Shown piece by piece: positions 24,117 through 36,100 of a stretch of DNA of 64,000 nucleotides. The position numbers and the translations under genes are program-made. How positions within the stretch are numbered: position 1 is the first letter of the stretch; each line of letters starts with the position of its first letter. The notes below the pieces were generated by a model that did no database searches, had not been told where the DNA came from, and was given only the letters and a program-made list of their open reading frames with translations. The stretch spans positions 106,680,399 through 106,744,398 of the forward strand of contig NC_134082.1 of NCBI RefSeq assembly GCF_000715075.1, read 5' to 3'. This stretch comes from Nicotiana tabacum. Lineage: Eukaryota > Streptophyta > Magnoliopsida > Solanales > Solanaceae.

Positions 24117-25515
24117 ATGGTGAGGACACGCCCTACCGGACAAGGTGGACGACCACCGGTGCCACCAGCTGTGGCCATCAGAGGCCGAGGATGCGGTCGT
24201 GGTCGTGGTAGAGGCAGAGCAGCGAAGGCAGCACCTGTAGATCCACCAGCTGCCCCAGCTCAGGATCAGGCTCCAGCTATGGATGCTCCAGCAGCACCAA
24301 CTCAGGCACCAGCTGTGCCCATCGTGATTCCGAGTCTTCAGGAGGCCTTGGCACAGATCTTATCAGTTTGCACTGGCCTGGCTCAGGAGGTTTCAGCCAC
24401 TATAGACGCAGCTTCTTCACAGGCCGGGGGAGGCAATCAGACTCCCGCCACTCGCACACCTGAGCAGGTAGTGCAGGGACTTTAGACGCCAGAGGCACCT
24501 CCAGCCCAGCCGGTTGCACCAGCTTAGGAGTTTGTTATGCTAGTTATGTTGGATGATGAGCAGCATCGACTTAAGAGGTTTGGTAGACTCCAGCCTCCGA
24601 CATTCAGTGGAGTAGAGGGCGACAATGCCCAGGGTTTCTTGGATAAGTGTTAGCGGATGCTTCGTACAGCAGGGATTCTTGAGTCTAGTGGTGTGGCATT
24701 TACTACCTTTTAGTTTTCTGGAGCTGCCTTCACTTGGTGGGAGGATATTGAGAGGCGTAAGCCTGTTGGTGCAGCGCCCCTTACTTGGCAGCAGTTCTGC
24801 GTCCTCTTCCTGGAGAATGTGTCCCAGTCCCGTAGAGAGGAGCTGCGTAGACAGTTTGAGTGGTTGCGACAAGGGGATATGACTGTGTCACAGTATGAGT
24901 CGGGGTTTTCTAAGTTGGCTCGTCATGCCATCTGGATGGTTCCGATAGATCGAGAGAGGATCAGGAGATTTGTTGATGGTCTTACTTATTAGCTTTGTAT
25001 TCTCATGACCAGGGAGAGGGTGATTAGTGCTACTTTCGAGGAGGTTGTGGATATTGCCCGTGAGATTGAGTCTGTTCGTCATCAGGAGCGAGAGGAGATG
25101 GAGGCCAAGAGGATCTGGCAGCTATAGTGGTACTTCTTCGAGGGGTCAGTTTCAGCACTGCAGAGGCCGTTCATTCAGGTCCGCTCAGCCAGCTCACCCA
25201 GGTTATCGTGGGGCATTTTCGGGTCATGGTTGTCATGGTACTCAGCAAGGCTAGTCATCACTTAGTGCCCTTCCAGCTCAGAGTTCATCTCGTGCTCCAT
25301 CAGCTCAGGGTTCTTCTATACTGAGTGCATCTGCTAGTCACTTCGGTACGAGGGGTTCCCTTCTGTCCCCTTTCCCAGCACCTGGGAGTTGTTATGAGTG
25401 TGGCGAGATGGGCCACATGTGGAGGCAGTGTCCTCATCGTATTGCTAGTTCGTCCCAGCAAAGGGGTCAGTCTCTAGCTTTAGTGCCAGTTTCTTCACCA
25501 CCACCCGCTTAGCCA
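24117..25515 (+). pseudogene. gag of element A
   Basis: This is the capsid/nucleocapsid protein. The ATG at 24117 gives MVRTRPTGQGGRPP, an Arg/Gly-rich stretch and a Pro/Ala/Gln-rich linker. The retrotransposon gag domain follows (RFGRLQPPTFSG, FTWWEDIERR, RREELRRQFEWLRQGDMTV), then a Ser/Gly-rich linker and a CCHC zinc knuckle (CYECGEMGHMWRQC, 25390-25431). In-frame TAG stops are at 24483, 24525, 24651, 24711 and 24990. A frameshift near 25105 puts the zinc knuckle in another frame, and that frame has a TAG at 25510. In related elements these TAG positions are normally CAG (Gln). That consensus is from family knowledge. Confidence 0.88.
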
Positions 25516-25549
25516 GCTAGGGGTAGAGGTCAGTCAGCCAGGGGTCGCC

Positions 25550-28500
25550 CCAGAGGTGGAGGTCGATCAGGGGCGGTCAGGCCCGGTTCTATGCACCCCC
25601 AGGCAGACCCGACGCCATTGCTTCAGATGTTGTCATTACAGGTATTGTTTTAGTCTGCCACAGAGATGCCTTTGTATTATTTTATCCCGGTTCCACCTTT
25701 TCTTATGTGTCATCATAATTACTCGTTATTTGGGTACGCCTCGTGAGTTTCTTGCTTTACTTGTTCATGTATCTACCCCGGTAGGTGATACTGTTATTGT
25801 AGACCGTGTGTACCGGTCGTGTGTGATGACTATTGGGGGTCTAAATACCCGAGTGGATATATTACTATTGAGCATGGTGGATTTTGATGTCATTTTGGGC
25901 ATGGATTGGTTATCTACGTGTCGTGCTATTCTGGACTGTCATGCTAAGACAGTCACTTTGGCTATGCCGGGTGTGCCGTGGATCAAGTGGTGTGGTGTGA
26001 CTGATTATGTTCCTAGTAGGGTGATCTCTTTCTTGAAGGCTAACGTATGGTTGGGAAGGGTTGTCTTTCATATCTAGCGTTTGTGAGGGATGTCGGAGCT
26101 GAGACTCCCAGTATTGATTCTGTACCAGTTGTGAGGGATTTTCCCGATGTGTTTCCTACAGACCTGTCGGGCATGCCACCTGATAGGGATATTGATTTTG
26201 GTATCGACCTGGTGCCGGGCACTCAGCCCATTTCTATTCTGCCATATCGTATGGCACCAGCAGAGTTGAAGGAATTGAAGGATCAGCTTTAGGAACTTCT
26301 AGATAAGGGGTTCACTCGGCCTAGCGTGTCACCTTGGGGTGCGCTGGTTTTGTTTGTGAAGAAGAAAGATGGCACAATGAGAATGTGCATTGATTATAGG
26401 CAATTAAACAAGGAAACAATTAAGAACAAGTATCCTTTGCCTCGCATTGATGATTTATTTGACCAGCTTCAGGGAGCGAGAGTGTTCTCCAAGATTGATC
26501 TCCATTCAGGTTATCACCAGTTGAAGATCAGGGATTTGGATATTCTTAAGACAGCCTTCAGGACCAGATATGGTCATTATGAGTTCCTTGTGATGTCTTT
26601 TGGGCTGACCAATGCCCCAACACCGTTCATGCATTTGATGAACAGCGTGTTCCCGCCTTATCTCAATTCATTCGTCATAGTCTTCATTGATGATATTCTG
26701 GTGCATTCACGTAATCAGGAGGAGCACACGGAGCATTTGAGAGTTATGTTACAGAGATTGAGGGAGGAGAAGCTTTATGCAAAATTCTCCAAGTGTGTGT
26801 TTTGGCTCAGTTCAGTGGCCTTCTTGGGGCACATGGTGTCCAGCGAGAGTATTCATGTTGATCCGAAGAAGATAGAGGCGGTTCAGAGTTGGCCTAGACC
26901 GTCCTCTGCCATAGAGATTCGTAGCTTTCTCGATTTGGCAGGCTATTATCGTCGGTTTGTTCAGGGATTCTCATCTATCGCATCGCCCTTGACCAAGTTG
27001 ACTCAGAAAGGTGTTCCATTTGTATGGTCGGACGAGTGTGAGGAGAGCTTTCAGAAGCTCAAGACAGCTTTGACCACCGCTCCAGTGTTAGTTTTGCCAT
27101 CAGCTTCAGGTTCATATACCGTGTATTATGATGCTTCGAGAGTTGGGATTGGTTGTGTATTGATGTATGAGGGTAGGGTTATTGCTTATGCTTCTCATTA
27201 TTTGAAGCTCCATGAGAAGAACTACCTCGTTCATGATTTAGAGTTGGCTGCCATAATTCACGCATTGAAGATTTGGAGGCATTACTTGTATGGCGTATCT
27301 TGTGAGGTGTTCACTGATCATCGCAGTCTTCAGCATTTGTTCAAGCAAAAGGACCTTAATTTGAGGTAGCGGAGATGGTTGGAGTTGCTTAAGGACTATG
27401 ATATCACTATATTGTACCATCCGGGAAGGGCCAATATGGTAGCCGATGCTTTGAGCCGAAAGGCGGTGAGTATGGGAAGTTTGGCATACATCCCAATTGG
27501 GGAGAGACCTCTTGCAGTTGATGTTCAGGTCTTAGCCAATCGGTTTGTGAGATTAGATATTTCCGGAGCCCAGTCGGGTGTTGGCTTGTGTGGTTTCTCG
27601 ATCTTCTTTATATGATCGCATCAGAGAGCGCCAGTATGATGATCCGCACTTGCTTGTCCTTAAGGATAGAGTTCAGCATGATGATGCTAGATATGTGACC
27701 ATCAGTGATGATGGGGTGTTGAGGATGCAGGGCCGGATTTGCGTGCCCAATATGGATGGGCTTCGGGAGTTGATTCTGGAGGAGGCCCATAGCTCGCGAT
27801 ATTCCATTCATCCGGGTACTGCGAAGATGTATCAAGATTTGAGGCAACACTATTGGTGGAGAAGAATGAAGAAAGATATTGTGTGATTTGTGGCTCGGTG
27901 TCTCAATTGTCAGTATGTGAAATATGAGCAACAGAGACCGGGTGGCTTACTTCAGCAGATGGATATTCCTAAGTGGAAGTGGGAGAGGATCACTATGGAC
28001 TTTGTTGTTGGACTTCCATGGACTTTGAAGAAGTTTGATGCTATTTGGGTGATTGTGGATCGGCTGACCAAGTCCGCGCACTTCATTCCTGTGTGTACTA
28101 CCTATTCTTTAGAGCAGTTGGCAGGGATCTATATCCGAGAGATTGTTCGTTTGCATGGTATCCCAGTTTCCATCATTTCGGATAGAGGTACTCAGTTTAC
28201 TTTGCAGTTTTGGAGAGTCGTGCAGAGGGAGTTGGGTACTTAGGTGGAGTTAAGCACAGCTTTTCATCCTCAGACAGATGGGCAATCCGAACGTACCATT
28301 CAGATATTGGAGGACATGTTGCGTGCTTGTATCATTGATTTCGGAGGATCATGGGATGCGTTTCTACCGCTTGCAGAGTTTGCTTATAACAACAACTACC
28401 AGTCGAGTATTCAGATGGCTCCATATGAGGCTTTCTATGGGAGGCAGTGTAGATCTCCAGTTGGTTGGTTCGAGCCCAGCGAGGCTAGGCTATTGGGGAC

Positions 28501-28777
28501 TGATTTGGTGCAGGATGCCTTGGAAAAGGTAAAGATGATTCAGGAGAGGCTTCGTACAGCACAGTCGAGGCAAAAGAGTTATGCTGATAGGAAGGTTCGA
28601 GATGTGTCCTACATGGTTGGCGAGAAGGTTCTATTGAAGGTTTCACCCATGAAGGGTGTTATGAGATTTGGGAAAAAAGGGAAATTGGGTCCTCAATTCA
28701 TTGGGCCTTTTGAGGCTTCAGGTATGTTTCTTGACTCGTTCGAGGACGAACGTTTGTTTAAGTTGGGGAGGATGTGA
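25550..28777 (+). pseudogene. pol of element A (protease, RT, RNase H, integrase; chromodomain lost)
   Basis: The protease region (about 25650-26040) contains STFSYVSS and VDFDVILGMDWL, but the active-site Asp before PGS is Tyr (YPGS). RT (26090-26900) shows [32 protein letters not shown] and the catalytic FIDD. RNase H (about 27100-27400) shows YYDAS and FTDHRSL. Integrase (27750-28700) has an HHCC-type zinc finger (Cys pair CLNC), [16 protein letters not shown] and FHPQTDGQSERTIQ, so D, D and E are all present. The C-terminus runs KLGPQFIGPFEASG and then jumps to FLDSFEDERLFKL. This lacks about 100 residues, including the chromodomain retained in element C. Stops are TAG at 26290, 27367 and 28241 and TGA at 27884. 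Frameshifts lie near 26045 and 27566. Confidence 0.9.
28760..28772 (+). promoter_or_regulatory. polypurine tract of element A
   Basis: AAGTTGGGGAGGA runs directly into the 3' LTR start TGTGATGACCC. Confidence 0.8.
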
Positions 28778-31768
28778 TGACCCGGCCAGTCGTCTTATGA
28801 GTTACCGCTCAGTTTCCCCCCATTTATGTTTCTTTATGCTTCGTTATCCGTATTTAAGTGATCAAGTTGATTAGTTTGCGTTCGGAGAGGATTTGGTAAG
28901 AAATGAGACATTTAGTCTCTTTTAAGAAGGTTAAAGTTGGAAAAGTCAACCGGATGTTGACTTATGTGTTAGAGAGATCGGATGTGAGTTTCGATGGTTC
29001 GGTTAGCTTCGGGAGGTGATTTATGGCTTAGGAGCGTGATCGGAATTGGTTTTGGAGGTCCGGAGTAGAATTAGGCTTGAATTGGCAAAATTGATATTTT
29101 GGCGATTTCCGATTGTTAGGCGAGATTTTATATAGGGGTCGGAATGGAATTTCGAGAGTTGCAGTAGCTTTGCTATGTCATTTGGGATGTGTGTGCAAAA
29201 TTTCAGGTCATTCGGACGTGGTTTGGTTTGGTTTTTGATCAAAAATGTATTTCGGAAGATTTTTAGAAACTTAGGCTTGAATCTGATGTGATTTGGTAGA
29301 TTTGATGTTGTTTGAGGTGTTTTGATGATTGGAACAAGTTTGAATAAGGTATTGGGTCATGTTGGTGCTTTTCGTTGAGGTCCCAGGGGCCTCAGGGTGG
29401 TTTCGGATGGCTAACAGGGAGGTTTGATGTTTCATGTAGCTTTAGATATTGCTGCTTCTGGTATTTTTGCACCTGCGGTTTGGGGGTCGCAGGTGCGGCG
29501 CCGCATATGCGATGGAATGGCTGCAGAATCGGATTGTGAGGACTTTCCAGTGACCGCAGGAGCGGTAAGGATGGTCTCCTCTGCGGAGTCACAGATGCGG
29601 AGGATTTATCGCACAAGCGAAAAATGGCCTAATGAGTAGCGACCGCTGAAGCGGTTAGTGTGACCGCATCTGCGATGTTGCAGATGCGGAAATGTGGTCG
29701 CGGATGCGATTTTTAGTCCCTTAAGTTAATTTCACAGAAGCGGATGGTAGACCGCAAATGCAGTATCGCAGAAGCGAGTTTTGGACCGCAAATGCGGAAA
29801 GGCCTGGGCAAAAGGTATATATTTCATCCTTCGCGATTTTTGAAGAGTTTAACCATTTTTGAACTCGGAATTGGGAGCTCTGGCCGATTTTGAAGAGAAA
29901 AATCAAAGAGACTTTGTTGAGGTAAGGATTTTGGACTTAAAACACACTTCTATGGTAATATTTCATGGATTGGGGCTGAAATTTAAGGAATTAAAGGACT
30001 AAAAATGGAGGTTTAGGGCTTGAGTTTTAGAGAGCTTAAATTGAGGATTTGAGGGACCATTTGAACACCGATTTTTGTGATTTTGATATGTATGAGCTTG
30101 TGGGGAGACGAGGAATCTAATGATGTGAAATTTTTTGAGTTTTGAGAAGTGGGCCTGGGGCTCGAGTTTTGTTAATTTCGGGATTTTTGGTATTTTTCGA
30201 TTGTTTTCGCTTGGGCTTTGTTCCCTTAGCATATTGTGACGTATTTGTTCTGATTTTGGATAAATTTGACATACGAGGAGGCTAATTTGAGGGGCAAAGG
30301 CGTCGCGAGCTAGAGTTTTAGCCTGTTCGAGGTGAGTAATGTTTGTAAATGATGTTCTGAGGGTTTGAAACCCCGAATTTCACATCGTAGTGCTATATTG
30401 AGGTAAGGCACACGCTTGTTGATAAGCGTGGGGTCGTGCATTATTGGGAATTTGTGACTTGGTATGTCCCGATTGATGATTTTATCGCCTATTTGACTGA
30501 AACTTATTTGCTATCATCATGATTTGGGCTGATTGCCATATTTGGGCTTCGTGCCAACTATTTGAACCCTTCGAGAACTTTTATTACTATTTCCTCACTG
30601 TTTTGACTTATTAATTGAACTCAGTCATGTTATTTTCTACTGTTTTACCACTCAACCATATTTACTCCGTTTTGAGACTTAAATGATATTCTAAATGATG
30701 TTTTGGGCTGAGAAATACTGTTTTACTAATGCCCGAGGGGCTTGTGATTCTTTTTAACTGAGTAAGGCTGAGGGCCTAGTTGTAAGGAAACACTGATACT
30801 GATTGAGGCCGAGGGCCTGAGATATGTACGCCACGAGGTGGCTTGTTGATATTGTTTATGAGGCCGAGGGCCTGAGATATATACGCCACGAGGCGGCTTG
30901 ACTGATATGAGGCCGAGGGCCTAGATTTGATGCCACGATGTGGCTTGATATTGCGCTTAGGCCGTAAGGGGCCCCTACCGGAGTCTGTACACCCCCAGTG
31001 AGTGTGGGTACCCATTGTGATGTAAGATTGAGCTCGAGGGGATGGCACTATTCTGAGATTGGGCCCGAGGGGATAGCACTGTTCTGAGATTGGGCCCGAG
31101 GGGCTGGCACTGTTCTGAGATGTTGCCCGAGGGGTGGTTTTGTTGATACTGTGCCCAAGTGGCGAACCTTTACTTGTTAATTACCTGTTAATTACTTATT
31201 ATACCTGCTAAAAAGGGATTTTACTTGATTCTTCACTGAGTTACTGGTTTTAAGTGTTTTACTGCTTCAGTATAGAATGCCTTGTGTTTTGCGTGTTTTC
31301 TTACTTTCGGTCATTATTTATATTTATTACTCACCGAGTTGGAGTACTCACTTTACTCCCTGCACCCCTGTGTGCAAATACAGGCGTAGCAAGTCCCGCT
31401 CCTAAGTGCTGATCCCTCCAGTCCAGGCAGTGTTTCAGAGACTACGAGGCAGTTGTTGGCGTCCGCAGCCCCCTTGTCTCCCTTATCTTATTACTTTTAT
31501 GTTTCTTCAAACAGTTGTACTAAATATAGTATTTAGTATACTGGTATCAGGATCCTTAATTGCTCATGACTTGTGACACCCCGGTTTGGGTTGTGTCGGG
31601 TATATTTCCGCATTGTCATCGATATTTTCCGATGTTTGGTATTATTAATCATAGTTAGACTATCTTTATGTTGAATAACTGTTTTGAAAAGCGAATTGAG
31701 TATAACTGGCTAGCCTTGTCTTCATGAAAGGCATCATCACGACCGCGTTTGGGGTTAGGGTCGTGACA
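28773..31768 (+). repeat. 3' LTR of element A
   Basis: 2996 bp, TGTGATGACCCGG to GGGTCGTGACA, collinear with the 5' LTR. Its GC-rich tract (29470-29810) has an extra segment around 29680-29720 compared with the 5' copy. A TATA box is at 29816-29822 and the word array at 30725-31165. Confidence 0.92.
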
Positions 31769-32043
31769 TTTCTACTTTTACCTCTATTCCTCGAGCCTTT
31801 TGTTCTATCTCGCCTCCGATCTTCTGTAACCAAGATATCTTCTTGTGAGGACGAACCCAGAGATTTTCTCCTTACTTCCTCATTCAACACACCACTCTTG
31901 GAATATTCCATGGTCACCTTACCTCCAGGAGCTGAATTTGTCAAAGAAACATGAAGAGTATCCCAAGAGTCTAGCAGAGTATTAAGAAGCCAAAGTCCTT
32001 GTATCTCATTGTCAAAATTTCTAGGTAAGGTGAACCTGTTCAA
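31769..32043 (-). pseudogene. copia element B: gag fragment
   Basis: The minus strand encodes FDNEIQGLWLLNTLLDSWDTL, SNSAPGG-like SLTNSAPGGKVTMEY and SGVLNEEVRRKS. This is the UBN2-type gag of Ty1/copia, followed by an Arg/Lys/Ser-rich linker that continues in frame at 20946 beyond element A. The gag N-terminus is missing. Upstream of FTLPRNFD the sequence looks like an intron end (polypyrimidine stretch, then AACAG), and no further gag is recognisable. Confidence 0.85.
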
Positions 32044-32689
32044 AAGATAGAAAAACCAAATATGATAAGAAAATCAGGACAACACCTAACATGGTTTCAT
32101 AAATATTCTATTTTCTTTAAAAAAAAATCAAGAGCAAAGGAGAGGAGAGGAATTATAATATAAGAAACCTCAAGAAATCCCCAATTTAGATTCAAATCTT
32201 CAATTGAAAGAAAATAATGGACTCCACAAGAAATTAATAAGCTAAAAAAGGTGATTAAGGAAGAAACCCTAAAAATTTATAACTTCCTCTTGCTCTCCCT
32301 CAGCCACCGATTTCTATCGAAGAAACCTCAAATAGATCTACCGACGAAGATTTCGTGGGATGAATTCATGGCTTTAGGATAGATTGCATGAGTCTGACAG
32401 TAAGTGCGGTGAAATTATTGAAGTTGGGTGGTCATCGTTGTTGGTTTTGATGGTGGCAGACATTTCTCAAGTGGTGAGGTTGGTCGAGGAAACTGGTGTC
32501 ACAATTGTAAGGAGCACGACATTCATGAAGGAGAGTTTTTGGGGCTCTAACGAGGGCGTGGTAGTGGTGGAATGATGGCAGAGAAGAGGGAGAGGTTATG
32601 GCAGTGAGAAATGAATTGTGGAGCCTCGGTGAAAGTAAAAAATAAGTTTGTGGCAGGTTTAGCAATGAGGGGGGGTATTTACTGAGCTA
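32044..32689. other. unassigned segment between copia gag fragment and a CACTA-type end
   Basis: AT-rich to mixed sequence with no recognised protein. Short ORFs on both strands (32384-32575 plus, 32432-32665 minus) overlap each other and match nothing I know. The segment may be the body of the element whose terminus lies at 32945. Confidence 0.4.
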
Positions 32690-32945
32690 ATAACCTGTTC
32701 CAATAAAAGAATAAGTCACCTAACCGTTGCCACAGATCACTTTATTGCAACAGTTACAGAAGCTGTTGCAAAAAGTCACTCTACAGCAACGGTTGCGACA
32801 CTAATGCAACGACTTCATTGCTAGAGTGTGGTGGTAGCACATAGAACCTTATGAACGGTTACAACCGTTGCAATACATATCTATAGTAACGGCTGCACAA
32901 CCGTTGCAGGAAAAAGTGTTGCCATAGGCCCTATTTCCAGTAGTG
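32690..32945 (-). mobile_element. CACTA-type terminal region
   Basis: Read on the minus strand it begins CACTACTGGAAATAGGGCC at 32945, the typical terminus of plant CACTA transposons. Subterminal repeats built on CAACCGTTGC and its complement follow (at least five copies in both orientations). No matching opposite terminus was found in the neighbourhood, so this is a truncated element or one whose other end has decayed. Confidence 0.6.
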
Positions 32946-33132
32946 GAAATAGAAAAAAAAACCTGGTATAACTTCTTCGTACATTAACATGCATGTAAAG
33001 AACATATATCTAGTGTCAAATCATTTAAATGATACTGTATTTAATAATATTTAACTGAGCATGTGAATAATAAGTGAAAGTAGTTGAAGCTAGTAATATA
33101 GAAAACAAAGTAACTTGCTATATAGTACTATA

Positions 33133-36100
33133 TGTGAGCACGTGATTTTTGCCCTACAAGAACTACTCCCATAAAAATTCAAAATAAAATAGTTGTGTGT
33201 TGCTTGTGATTTATTTGTATTTGTCTGTGCATGTTTATTCTATTTTTACTACTGAAAAATACAAAAATACATGTGTTGCATTTGCATTTACAATTTAGGA
33301 TTAATTAACCACTGATTTGTTTTACGAAAATAAAAATCATAAAAAATAATGTACTTTGCATTTTTTAGCATTTAATGTTGAATTGTGTGATTTTATTGTT
33401 AATTGGCATTTAATTATATGTGATAAATGTTATTAGAAGATAATTAGTATTTTTAATAAGTTAACTTGGTTTATAATTTTAGAAAATAATTTAGAAAGCA
33501 AAATGAATGAAAAGAACAAAAACTAGGAAGGAAAATCGGATTGGGCTCAAATCCCTGGCCCAGTGGCATGTCCCAAACCCGGTCCAGGTAGCTCCTCTCA
33601 CAGGATAGTGAAACGATGTAGTATAGGGACCAAACTACGTCGTTTCAATGGCAAAAATCTCAGCCATTCAACCAAGCCACATCCAACGGTCACAGATCAA
33701 TACCCATATCCAAGAACCGAACCCGACCCGTTTACCCCGAACTAAACCCGCCTCAGTACTTAACCAAAACGACCCCATTTGACCCCCTAACCTAATTTGG
33801 ACCGTCGATCTTCACTGATCCAACAGATCACATTAATCCCCTCAATCTAATATACCAAAATACCCCAGACCCATTACCCCCTCTCATTTCCAAACACCCC
33901 CCCCTGTTCAGTCGTCTCCTTCAGAGAGACCAAACGACCAAAAACCCTAATAGACGCCACCATACTCTATCGCCTGAAACCCGGTGGACAGTGCTCCAAT
34001 GACCCCCAATTTCACACCATAGCTTCCCCTCAGCCTCCCCACCCCGACCCCTCAAACCACTACCTTCGAATCATCCCCGATCTTCTCGAATCTTCAATCA
34101 AAGAATCAGCCAAAAACCTCACCTTCTTCGATGACCTCCAAAATCACACCCCACAACCACCTTGACCTCCTCATACACCATCCATCATTGTTTTCCCTCG
34201 AATATTACTATGTTCTTTCGAATCTCAAATCTGAGTCTGAGCCTTAAAGTTTCAAAATTGGTTCTCGATGAGTTGTTGGCATACGTCGACTGAGGACTGT
34301 GTTCCCGTAATAAGAAGATTCGACTCACTGCAGGAACTGATGCTGGTCATTTGTTCTTAATAAGAACAAATGATTAGCCTCAGTTCCCTGCGAGTCAAGA
34401 CGCCAAGTGAGTTCAAAGTTGAATCGGTGAGCCCCTGTGGCACTTTCTTCCTGTTTTACTCGATTCACCTCTGCTTCTCCCTCTTTTCTTCTGCATGTAT
34501 TTGATTGGTTTATTTTTCTGGTTAAAATTGCAATTTACTTCGAACCACATTTCTTTGCTTTAGATTAGCTTAGCCGTACGTATTTTTGTTAATTTTAGTT
34601 TTCCTGTCCAATTTAGTTGTTTCTGTTAGTTCTTATTTTCTGATTTTGGATATGTTAATCAACCCCTGTATTTAATTGCTGATGTTTGCACCTGCCATAT
34701 GAATCATTAGATTTCTAGTTTTTCATTTTCACGGTTTATACAAATCAGTTAACTTGTGTTTTAATCAGCATGTTCGTGTCTCGTGGTATTCTGATTCCTC
34801 GTTTGAAATAATTATATTAATTGTTTCGGAAGTCAAATATCAAATAGGTTTGTTCATTGAATGTTTCTTGCTAATGTCATGACAAGTATGTTTTAAAGAA
34901 TCGTTTGTCCTGGTTATAATAATTCAAAGCTTTATAGGGCTTTAGGGTTTTTTAATTAAGAATTGAAAATGCAGTAGAGCTGACACCCTGTCTAGCACCT
35001 TTAGAGAGTGGAAATCTGAGAATAACATGGGATTTTGATTAAAAAACTGAAAAGGAAATTCAACTGAACCATGCCTAGTGCCTTTAAGGGTGGAAAATCA
35101 GAATAGCATGAGGATAATGATAAAAATTGAGGGATACATGTGCAAGAGTAGGTACAACTTGGAAAGGTGAAGGATAGATCTAAAAGGGATTAAAATATAC
35201 TTCAAAAGAGGATCCGCAACAGGATAAATAGGACCTTAAGGAGAGAATTTAAGGAGAAAAAAAAGAACAACATTTGGGAGCTTTGAAAGTGATCAGTTTC
35301 TTTTAAAGAGTGCTGGAGAGTTTAAGAACAAAAATCAAAAGAAAGATACTGTTTTATTGCATCCGTAGATATAATTCGAATTCTGGACAGTGATTCTCAT
35401 TCCTTTTGATTGCTTAAGTGGTTCAGTGGTCTACTGGTTCAGTTTTGGGTTTAATACAAGCTTGGTTGAGTCTGTTTGTCTTGGTATTTGTTGTTGCTGT
35501 TAGTTTACAACCTTTCTGGTTTTTTTTGGAGTATTGATTGAGTTGCTGCTACTGGTGTATTTTTGTTGTATTGACTGTTGCTAGCCTACTGCTGACTATT
35601 CTTTCTCCTCTTCCTGTGTTGCATTTCTCCAGGTACACATTTGAACTTGTTTTGATGTAGTTTCTTCAGTGGAATGGAAAGGCAATTGCTGTTTGACATC
35701 CATTAAAGCTTTACTATTTTTTTTAGTTTATTATAATACAGTTAGCTTTAAGATTTGTATGATAAATTTGTGCATTAATGCGCCTGTAAGGGACTAGTTG
35801 GATTATTAACATGCTATGTATTGTTTTATAACTTGTGGATAATAGGCACCTGTATAATTAAGATTGTTGTTTAACCGATTTGAGTTTGTTTTGAATTGTG
35901 ATGGACTGTTAACTCTAATATGTAGCTCATTTCTGTTGAAATCAAGTCCATAGTGTCAAATAGTTTCATTGTTCGGGTTAGTTGCTCGCCACACTAAAAA
36001 TCAAAGGCAAATCACAGCAAATAGGTGCATATTCACGTTAGTCTAGGTCACGTATGTTTAGTTTCGAATTTGAAATTATCCATGACTCCATGTGTGATTT

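Larger units (their letters stand above)
20947..31768 (+). mobile_element. full-length Tekay/Del-like Ty3/gypsy element (element A)
   Basis: It consists of a 5' LTR (20947-23915), primer-binding site, gag, pol, polypurine tract and 3' LTR (28773-31768), 10.8 kb in all. It interrupts the copia B gag between its basic linker and zinc knuckle. The flanking 5-mers are CTTCT and TTTCT, one mismatch apart, consistent with an aged duplication. The domain order protease, RT, RNase H, integrase and the sequence type are those of the Tekay (Del) chromovirus lineage, although the chromodomain itself is missing. At least ten premature stops and several frameshifts make it non-autonomous. Confidence 0.92.

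Noticed and set aside
24625..24882. Plus-strand ORF of 85 codons inside gag of element A
   Set aside because: It lies in another frame than the conserved gag domain and is a shadow.
32384..32665. Overlapping ORFs on both strands next to the CACTA-type end
   Set aside because: Both are short, mutually antisense and without recognisable motifs.
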